Source of the DNA: Actinomycetota bacterium
Lineage (GTDB): Bacteria; Actinomycetota; Thermoleophilia; Gaiellales; Gaiellaceae
DNA length: 10,480 bases
NCBI GenBank assembly: GCA_013698195.1
Contig: JACCVK010000167.1
Location: forward strand, 1-10,480
Direction: 5' to 3'
Position numbers and translations under genes: made by a program
Shown here: piece by piece, positions 6,293 through 10,480 of the stretch
How positions within the stretch are numbered: position 1 is the first letter of the stretch
Layout of the letters: every line of letters starts with the position of its first letter
Notes under the pieces: model-generated
Told to the model about the DNA's origin: nothing
The model's input: the letters and a program-made list of their open reading frames with translations, nothing else
The model's database searches: none

Positions 6293-6803
6293 CGACGAGC
6301 TCCCGTAGGGCGCAGAACCAGCGAAGCCGTTCCTCCCACGGCACCGCCGCGTTCGCAGGCGACGTCGACGGCAGGACGAAGAGCGCGGTGCCGTCGAGCG
6401 TCCGCTCTTGAAGACCGTGCTCGGCACGGCCGCCGTACGTTCCCGTGTACGCGCTTTTGCCGACAAAGCCGAGCACCGGGGGACGGTATGTGCGGACGAT
6501 CGCCTCGAGCCGCTCGGCCGCCCCTGCGAAATCGCCTTTTCTCAGGTCGCCCGAGCCGCGAGTCGTCCGCTTGGCGGCGTTCGTGAGACCGATCCCATGC
6601 TCGAGGAGCCGCGGATGCTCCTGGGGAGCGAGAACACGAGGCGTGAAGCCGGCCGCATGCAGTAGACGCCAGAAATCGTTGCGCGGATTGGCGAATGGAG
6701 CGCCCGCGCGTGCGCTCCAGTGACCCGGATTGATCCCGCAGAGCACGAGCCGCATGCCCGGCCCCAAGGTGTCGGGTACAGCACTCGCCGGGGCCTCGGT
6801 CAC
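6285..6803 (-). CDS. mug: Mismatch-specific (Mug/TDG-like) DNA glycosylase
   Basis: A 172-aa base-excision repair enzyme of the uracil-DNA glycosylase superfamily, family 2. It removes uracil or thymine mispaired with G, and related lesions such as ethenocytosine. Motif A is GINPG (23-27) with Asn25, the residue expected to activate the water, followed by FANPRNDFWRLL (37-48), which matches the Mug/TDG pattern. VGKSAY (114-119) and the second motif LPSTSPANA (144-152) correspond to the DNA-intercalation loop region; this differs in detail from the NPSGLSR of E. coli Mug. Length is close to the family norm. Start GTG 6803 lacks a clear Shine-Dalgarno; a later ATG at residue 17, just before the first strand, is an alternative. 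It lies 27 nt after the small gene upstream and overlaps the NUDIX gene, so the three are likely one operon. Confidence 0.92.
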   Translation of the reverse strand: MTEAPASAVPDTLGPGMRLVLCGINPGHWSARAGAPFANPRNDFWRLLHAAGFTPRVLAPQEHPRLLEHGIGLTNAAKRTTRGSGDLRKGDFAGAAERLEAIVRTYRPPVLGFVGKSAYTGTYGGRAEHGLQERTLDGTALFVLPSTSPANAAVPWEERLRWFCALRELVGA

Positions 6804-6830
6804 CCGGACATGATCGCGGCTACGAGCAGG

Positions 6831-7028
6831 TCAGGCGGCTTCGGGCTCGCGCGCGTCGAGCCGGAGCTCGAGCAGCCGGCGCAGGCGCTCTCCGGCCTCC
6901 GAAGGATCGAGCCGCGGATCGGGCTCGATCGCGGCGGACCGGAGCACTTTCACGGCGTCGTCGCCGCCACGCCACCCATAGCAGCGGGCATAGCACTCAG
7001 CCTCGCTGAGCGGCCGCATCGCGCTCAT
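6831..7028 (-). CDS. Small 65-aa protein of unknown function
   Basis: I do not recognise a characterised family. The reading frame gives a soluble, charged 65-aa protein with LSEAECYARCYGWRG (7-21) containing a Cys12-x3-Cys16 pair and Trp19. A basic/acidic helix-like tail, EAGERLRRLLELRLDAREPE (44-63), follows. Two ATGs are possible: 7028 (M1) and 7019 (M4). A TACCGT box (7042-7037) lies 8 nt before ATG 7028 on its strand, compatible with leaderless transcription, and no Shine-Dalgarno is evident. It would be the first gene of the minus-strand operon with mug (27 nt downstream) and the NUDIX gene, and it is divergent from the OsmC operon. Without it the interval 6804-7076 would be an unusually long gap in this compact region, which supports the call. 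The overlapping plus-strand frame looks like noise. Confidence 0.65.
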   Translation of the reverse strand: MSAMRPLSEAECYARCYGWRGGDDAVKVLRSAAIEPDPRLDPSEAGERLRRLLELRLDAREPEAA

Positions 7029-7076
7029 CCAGGCGCACGGTAGGCCAGGTACCGGACGGCGGGGTACGCTCCGCGC
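7029..7076. promoter_or_regulatory. Divergent promoter region of small-protein and OsmC operons
   Basis: This 48-bp gap separates two divergent starts. On the plus strand TACGCT (7065-7070) lies 6 nt before GTG 7077. On the minus strand TACCGT (7042-7037) lies 8 nt before ATG 7028. Both fit TANNNT at leaderless distance, and neither gene has a Shine-Dalgarno. No recognisable -35 hexamer or palindromic operator was seen. Confidence 0.45.
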
Positions 7077-7496
7077 GTGGGAGCCACCCGAGCCAAGGTG
7101 CTCGAGTTCGACGTATCGATCGACTCGGACCGCACGGCGAGAAGCGGGCTCGGCGGGTCGCCGCTCGCCGCCGAGACCGACTGGTGGGCCGAGCATCTCG
7201 TCCTCGTGGCACTTGTCCGCTGCACGCTCACGAGCCTCGATCACCATGCACGGCGAGCTGGTCTGGTGGCGACTGCAGCGGGTACCGCGAGGGGAACGAT
7301 CACGAAGCGCGAGAGCGACGGCCGGTACGCGTTCGTGGATCTGGGAGCCCGGTATGAGGTCGAGCTCGAAGAGCCGCCAGATCCGGGCACGGTTGCCGAC
7401 CTGCTCGAGCGGGCGGAGCGTGGCTGCTTCGTCGGAAACTCGCTGGCCGTACACCCGACCAACCGCTGGACCGTAAACGGAGTAGAAACCGGTTGA
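7077..7496 (+). CDS. OsmC/Ohr-like family protein
   Basis: A 139-aa protein resembling the OsmC/Ohr thiol-peroxidase superfamily, which reduces organic hydroperoxides with a reactive cysteine in the cytoplasm. Seen in the sequence: Arg20 in an N-terminal strand, WWAEHLVLVALVRCTLTSL (36-54) forming the long central helix with Glu39 and Cys49, and Cys117 in AERGCFVGNSL (113-123), with a C-terminal WTVNG strand. The Glu-x9-Cys spacing in the helix and a second Cys in the later helix match the placement of peroxidatic and resolving Cys in Ohr. GSPLAAETDWWAEHL is less like true Ohr, so this may be a divergent subgroup. Start GTG 7077 follows TACGCT by 6 nt (leaderless type). The stop overlaps the next start as TTGA. 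It heads a four-gene operon. Confidence 0.82.
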   Translation: MGATRAKVLEFDVSIDSDRTARSGLGGSPLAAETDWWAEHLVLVALVRCTLTSLDHHARRAGLVATAAGTARGTITKRESDGRYAFVDLGARYEVELEEPPDPGTVADLLERAERGCFVGNSLAVHPTNRWTVNGVETG

Positions 7497-8656
7497 GCGC
7501 GACGGTGTTCGACGTCGCCGCGGTCCGGGCTCGCTACACGGCGCTCGCACGCCCACTCGCGTTCTTCGACGGTCCAGGCGGAACTCAATGCCCGGACGAA
7601 GTCATCGCTGCGATAGCGGACTACATGCGAACGTCGAACGCGAACATCGGCGCGCCGTACGAAACCAGCCGTCGGACGGACGCTCTCGTCGAACTGTCTC
7701 GCGAGCGGGCGGCATCGTTCCTCGGCTGCACCACCGACGAGGTCGCCTTCGGCCCGAGCATGACGGCCCTCAACTTCCTGCTCACGCGCGCGTTCGCGCG
7801 GACGCTCAGGCCGGGTGACGAGGTCGTCGTCACACGTCTGGACCACGACGGCAACGTTGCTCCGTGGCTCGAGCTCGCGCACGATCTCGGGATCGTCATC
7901 CGCTTCGCCGGGCTAACGGACGAGCTCGAGGTCGATTACGACGATCTCGCGGCCAGGCTCACGGAGCGGACACGCGTCGTCGCGTTTCCCGTCGCCGCAA
8001 ACTCGGTGGGCACCGCACCCGACGTTCCCCGAATCGTCGCGCTGGCGCACGAGGCAGGTGCGCTCGCGTGGGCGGACGCCGTCCATTGGGGACCGCATGG
8101 CCCGACCGACGTGGCAGCGTGGGACGTGGACGTCCTCATCTGCTCGCCGTACAAGTTCTTCGGCCCGCACCTGGGGCTCGCTTACGGTCGCAGGGAGCTC
8201 ATCGAGTCCTGGCGGCCGTACAAGGTGCGTCCGGCGGAGAACGATCCGATCGGCCACCGCTTCGAGCTCGGAACGCTTCCGCACGAGCTGCTCGCGGGCT
8301 TCGTCGCCTGCGTCGATTACATCGATTCGATCTGGTGGGACGCGATTCGTACGCACGAGTCGGCGCTCGGCGCGCGGTTCCTCGCGAGCCTGCCGGAGCA
8401 GATCGACCTGTACGGGCTCCGGACGATGGAGGGCCGCGTGCCAACCTTCTGCTTCAACGTTCCCGGGCGCGCTCCGGAGGAGGTCGCGACGCTCCTCGCC
8501 GAGCGCGACCTTGCGGTCTGGCACGGCAACTACTACGCGCTGGAGGTGATGAAGCACCTCGGTCTGCCGGACGGGGCGGTACGAGCTGGGATCGTCCACT
8601 ACAACACGGGCGAAGAGCTCGACCGCCTCCTCGGCGCACTCGCCGACTTGGTGTGA
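7493..8656 (+). CDS. Class V aminotransferase, cysteine desulfurase-like (lacks catalytic Cys)
   Basis: A 387-aa PLP-dependent fold-type I enzyme. It closely matches the cysteine-desulfurase-like group modelled as TIGR01976: FFDGPGGTQ (24-32), RLDHDGN with the ring-stacking His118, ADAVHWGPHG (194-203) with Asp195, and the Schiff-base Lys221 in CSPYKFFGPH (217-226). In true IscS/SufS/CsdA enzymes the persulfide Cys lies in a motif like GHHCA near the C-terminus. The equivalent stretch here, VWHGNYYALEVM (342-353), has Tyr348 at that position, so the standard persulfide route is unlikely. It may be another lyase, epimerase or aminotransferase. Start TTG 7493 overlaps the OsmC stop (TTGA) and has GGAG (7479-7482) 10 nt upstream; GTG 7505 is the alternative. 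The stop overlaps the next start as GTGA. Confidence 0.92.
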   Translation: MSATVFDVAAVRARYTALARPLAFFDGPGGTQCPDEVIAAIADYMRTSNANIGAPYETSRRTDALVELSRERAASFLGCTTDEVAFGPSMTALNFLLTRAFARTLRPGDEVVVTRLDHDGNVAPWLELAHDLGIVIRFAGLTDELEVDYDDLAARLTERTRVVAFPVAANSVGTAPDVPRIVALAHEAGALAWADAVHWGPHGPTDVAAWDVDVLICSPYKFFGPHLGLAYGRRELIESWRPYKVRPAENDPIGHRFELGTLPHELLAGFVACVDYIDSIWWDAIRTHESALGARFLASLPEQIDLYGLRTMEGRVPTFCFNVPGRAPEEVATLLAERDLAVWHGNYYALEVMKHLGLPDGAVRAGIVHYNTGEELDRLLGALADLV

Positions 8657-9621
8657 AGCTGCTACTGCTCGGCGGGCCGAAATTTCTCGGCCGGGCCGTG
8701 GCCGATGCCGCGCACGAGCACGGCCACGAGCTGACGTTCTTCAACCGGGGGCGGACGAGCCCGGAGCTTTACCCGCAGGTCGAGAAGCTCGTGGGCGATC
8801 GGGAGGGCGACCTCGCCGGTCTTGCGGGTCGCACCTGGGATGCGGTCATCGACACGTGCGGGTACGTGCCGCACGTCGTCCGTGCGTCGGCCGAGGCACT
8901 TGCCGGCTCCGGGCTCTACTGCTTCGTCTCGAGCATCTCCGTGTACGCCGACTTCAGCGAGCCGGTGGACGAGCCGAGCGCGCTGGCGGAGCTCGAAGAG
9001 GCGCCGAGCGACCAGCTCACCGCTGATTTCTCCAACTACGGGGCGCTCAAGGCGCTCTGCGAGAGTGCCGTCACTGACACGTTCGGCGGCCGGGCGCTCA
9101 ACGTGCGCCCGGGCTTGATCGTCGGGCCACACGATCCAACCGGGCGATTTACGTACTGGCCGAACCGCGTGGCGCGCGGTGGCGAGGTGCTCGCGGTCGG
9201 CCCGCCCGAGCGCCCGACCCAGTTCGTCGACGTCCGCGATCTCGGAGAGTGGCTCGTCGCGCTGTGCGAGCGCGAGGTTGTCGGTACGTTCAATGCCACA
9301 CATCCAGGCCTGAGTTGGGCGAAGTTGCTCGACACCTGTCGGGAGGTGTCCAACTCCGACGCTCGGGTCACCTACGTCGCGGAGGGCTTCTTGCTCCAAA
9401 ACGAGGTGGGCGAGTGGATGGAGCTGCCGCTCTGGCTCGCCGGACCGGCGATGGCGTACGCCGACCGCGTAGACGTCGGTCGCGCGGTCGCAGCGGGTCT
9501 TCGTTTTCGGTCGCTCGAGGACACGGTTCGGGCTACCCTCGAACGCGCGCCGATCACGGACACGGTCGGCCTCGCCCCCGAGCGCGAAGCCGCGCTGCTC
9601 GCCAAGTGGCATGACCGGTAA
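8653..9621 (+). CDS. NAD-dependent epimerase/dehydratase family protein (extended SDR)
   Basis: A 322-aa extended short-chain dehydrogenase. The N-terminal Rossmann motif is a variant, LLGGPKFLGRAV (5-16, Gly7/Gly8/Gly13), followed by FFNRGRT (29-35), where the basic residues suggest an NADP preference. Other marks are WDAVIDTCGYVP (62-73), CFVSSISVYAD (90-100) with the Ser element, and the catalytic pair Tyr129/Lys133 in NYGALK (128-133). RPGLIVGPHDPTGRF and TQFVDVRDLGEWL follow, as is typical of atypical/extended SDRs acting on sugar nucleotides or similar substrates. Actual substrate unknown. Start GTG 8653 overlaps the stop of the PLP enzyme (GTGA). The reading frame continues upstream to base 7864, but that is a shadow of the PLP gene. 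It overlaps the next gene by 11 bp, so it is firmly part of the operon. Confidence 0.92.
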   Translation: MKLLLLGGPKFLGRAVADAAHEHGHELTFFNRGRTSPELYPQVEKLVGDREGDLAGLAGRTWDAVIDTCGYVPHVVRASAEALAGSGLYCFVSSISVYADFSEPVDEPSALAELEEAPSDQLTADFSNYGALKALCESAVTDTFGGRALNVRPGLIVGPHDPTGRFTYWPNRVARGGEVLAVGPPERPTQFVDVRDLGEWLVALCEREVVGTFNATHPGLSWAKLLDTCREVSNSDARVTYVAEGFLLQNEVGEWMELPLWLAGPAMAYADRVDVGRAVAAGLRFRSLEDTVRATLERAPITDTVGLAPEREAALLAKWHDR

Positions 9622-9928
9622 GGACTACTCGGGCACGCCGCTCTCGCGCAAGCTCGGAGCCAAGCCGGGAGTCGGCGTCGTCGTTTTGTTCACCACGACT
9701 CGTGACGAGCTCGAGCGCCGGTTCGAGGCGCTCAGGGACACGCTCCAACCGTCCGACGGGCTCTGGATCGCCTGGCCGAAGAAGGTGGCGAAGATCCAAG
9801 GCGATCTGAGCTTCGACGAGGTGCAGCGAATCGGCCTCGAGCACGGCCTCGTCGACAACAAGTCGTGCTCGATCGACGAGAGTTGGCAGGCGCTCCGCTT
9901 CGTATACCGGCTCGAGGATCGCGTCTAG
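9611..9928 (+). CDS. DUF3052-like protein, shortened form
   Basis: A 105-aa cytoplasmic protein. DYSGTPLSRKLGAKPG (5-20) at the N-terminus, then VVVLFTTTRDELERRFEAL (23-41), LWIAWPKK (51-58) and VDNKSCSIDESWQALRFVYR (81-100) match the pattern I recall for DUF3052 proteins of Actinomycetota, whose function is unknown. From memory, family members carry roughly 30-35 further residues between the KLGxKxG element and the VVVLFTT strand; here the two are almost joined, suggesting an in-frame internal deletion or a compact subfamily. The frame has no interruption, so this is not a simple pseudogene. Start ATG 9611 overlaps the epimerase gene by 11 bp and has no obvious Shine-Dalgarno, so translation probably depends on coupling. 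It is the last gene of the four-gene operon and converges with the SIS gene. Confidence 0.85.
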   Translation: MTGKDYSGTPLSRKLGAKPGVGVVVLFTTTRDELERRFEALRDTLQPSDGLWIAWPKKVAKIQGDLSFDEVQRIGLEHGLVDNKSCSIDESWQALRFVYRLEDRV

Positions 9929-9982
9929 TCGGACGGTTTGGCGGAAGGTGCCTCAACACATGGCTCGTTTGGCCAAGCTCTG
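9929..9982. other. Convergent intergenic spacer
   Basis: A 54-bp gap between the two convergent genes. It contains only a weak TGGC (9961-9964) / GCCA (9972-9975) inverted repeat and the palindrome TTGGCCAA (9969-9976), without a GC-rich stem or T tract, so no intrinsic terminator is called. Confidence 0.5.
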
Positions 9983-10480
9983 CTAAGAGTACGAGCGCCG
10001 CGCGCGATCCCACGGATCTTCGTCCCAACGGATGAGATCCGGGTCGACACCCCGAGCCTCCGCGAGGTCGACGGTGAGCCATTGGAAACGAACGATGTCG
10101 ATCACCGGGTGCCGGCTCGAGAAGAGCTCTGTCTCGCAGCCGAGCTCTCCGAGCGCTCGGACGACGTCCGCGGCACGCTCCCCCGCGCGACCCTCGCCCT
10201 CCAGCACGAGGCAACGCACCGAGGAGTCGATTGCGGCGAGATGTCCGTGCAGGATCTGCTCCGTATGGTGTGCCTCCGCAGCCACGCGCGCGCCTTCGCG
10301 GAGTTTGAGCACGGCTTCGAGCGCCGTTGCCATGTCTCCCCCTGCACCGACAACGGCGAACCGCTCGTGCTCCGAGACGGCGGGGGAAGCGTCCGCGAGG
10401 GCATCCGCCACCACGTCGGGAAGCCCCTTCACGTCTTCCCCCAGAAGCGCTCGCCCGGCGGCAATCGCACAGGTGTAGCT
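9983..10480 (-). CDS. SIS-domain sugar isomerase-like protein, GlmS C-terminal type (5' end outside window)
   Basis: The C-terminal 165 residues of a phosphosugar-binding SIS protein. The frame is open to the window edge, reading S-Y-T-C-A-I-A-A-G-R just inside it, so the GTG at 10432 is probably internal. The visible SIS domain has FAVVGAGGDMATALEAVLKL, the sugar-phosphate-binding loop and helix, then EGARVAAEAHHTEQILHGHL, where the Glu-x3-HG pattern parallels the ExxHG element of GlmS-type isomerases. The end, VRFQWLTVDLAEARGVDPD followed by an IRWDEDPW tail, corresponds to the Q-x-LA-x-x-A-x-x-xG-x-DPD segment of GlmS-like proteins. It probably isomerises or deaminates an amino-sugar phosphate. 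The missing N-terminus should hold the first SIS domain; whether a glutaminase domain precedes it cannot be seen. It converges with the DUF3052-like gene across a 54-bp gap. Confidence 0.85.
   Translation of the reverse strand, partial: SYTCAIAAGRALLGEDVKGLPDVVADALADASPAVSEHERFAVVGAGGDMATALEAVLKLREGARVAAEAHHTEQILHGHLAAIDSSVRCLVLEGEGRAGERAADVVRALGELGCETELFSSRHPVIDIVRFQWLTVDLAEARGVDPDLIRWDEDPWDRARRSYS

Noticed and set aside
6293..6466. N-terminal extension of the NUDIX frame to ATG 6466
   Set aside because: It consists of low-complexity Arg/Ser residues inside the glycosylase gene, and GTG 6292 has a good Shine-Dalgarno.
7864..8652. N-terminal extension of the epimerase frame
   Set aside because: Arg-rich shadow of the PLP enzyme; the Rossmann strand begins exactly at GTG 8653, which overlaps the upstream stop.
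9961..9976. Possible terminator hairpin between the DUF3052-like and SIS genes
   Set aside because: Only a 4-bp stem with no T tract; too weak to call.
1..10480. Defence system, toxin-antitoxin pair, CRISPR array, tRNA or mobile element
   Set aside because: No repeat arrays, transposase, integrase, nuclease or toxin-like genes or cloverleaf-type sequence were seen; gene content is ordinary metabolism, repair and regulation.

Overview
The window is GC-rich, almost gap-free coding DNA with frequent GTG/TTG starts, overlapping genes and several apparently leaderless genes. The gene content includes a zinc-ribbon/PAS protein, a DUF3052-like protein, a glutamine-dependent NAD+ synthase, and an ArsR-AHSA1 pair. 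Together these point to a high-GC Actinomycetota, perhaps a Thermoleophilia-like soil or uncultured lineage. That placement is inference from gene style, not from a marker gene. No stretch longer than 70 bases lacks a plausible gene. I see no RNA gene, mobile element, CRISPR array or phage gene.

Layout. (1) Bases 2-2024, plus strand: the 3' part of an acetyl-CoA-synthetase-like AMP-forming ligase overlaps a classical short-chain dehydrogenase. (2) 2083-2523, plus: a small zinc-ribbon + PAS protein, converging on (3) 3191-2520, minus: a probable double-hotdog thioesterase-like protein. The two stop codons share one CTAG. (4) A 61-bp AT-rich divergent promoter region separates the hotdog gene from NAD+ synthase (3253-4965, plus). 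(5) 5035-5816, plus: a cysteine-free ArsR-type repressor and an AHSA1/SRPBCC protein, coupled by ATGA and driven by a clear promoter overlaid with three GTAAGTT half-sites. (6) 7028-5813, minus: a 65-aa small protein, a Mug/TDG-like mismatch DNA glycosylase and a NUDIX hydrolase. The NUDIX gene shares a CTAG stop with the AHSA1 gene. (7) 7077-9928, plus: a tight four-gene operon of OsmC-like protein, class V PLP enzyme of the cysteine-desulfurase-like type lacking the usual catalytic Cys, NAD-dependent epimerase/dehydratase-like protein and a shortened DUF3052-like protein. (8) 10480-9983, minus: the 3' part of a SIS-domain sugar isomerase.

How they fit. Most of this is ordinary metabolism and housekeeping: acyl activation, NAD synthesis, and repair or sanitation of DNA and nucleotides. 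The parts most worth a second look are the four-gene OsmC/PLP/epimerase/DUF3052 operon, the operator architecture in front of arsR, and the recurrent leaderless-promoter pattern (TANNNT 6-8 nt before the start codon). I found no convincing defence system or other dramatic novel system.
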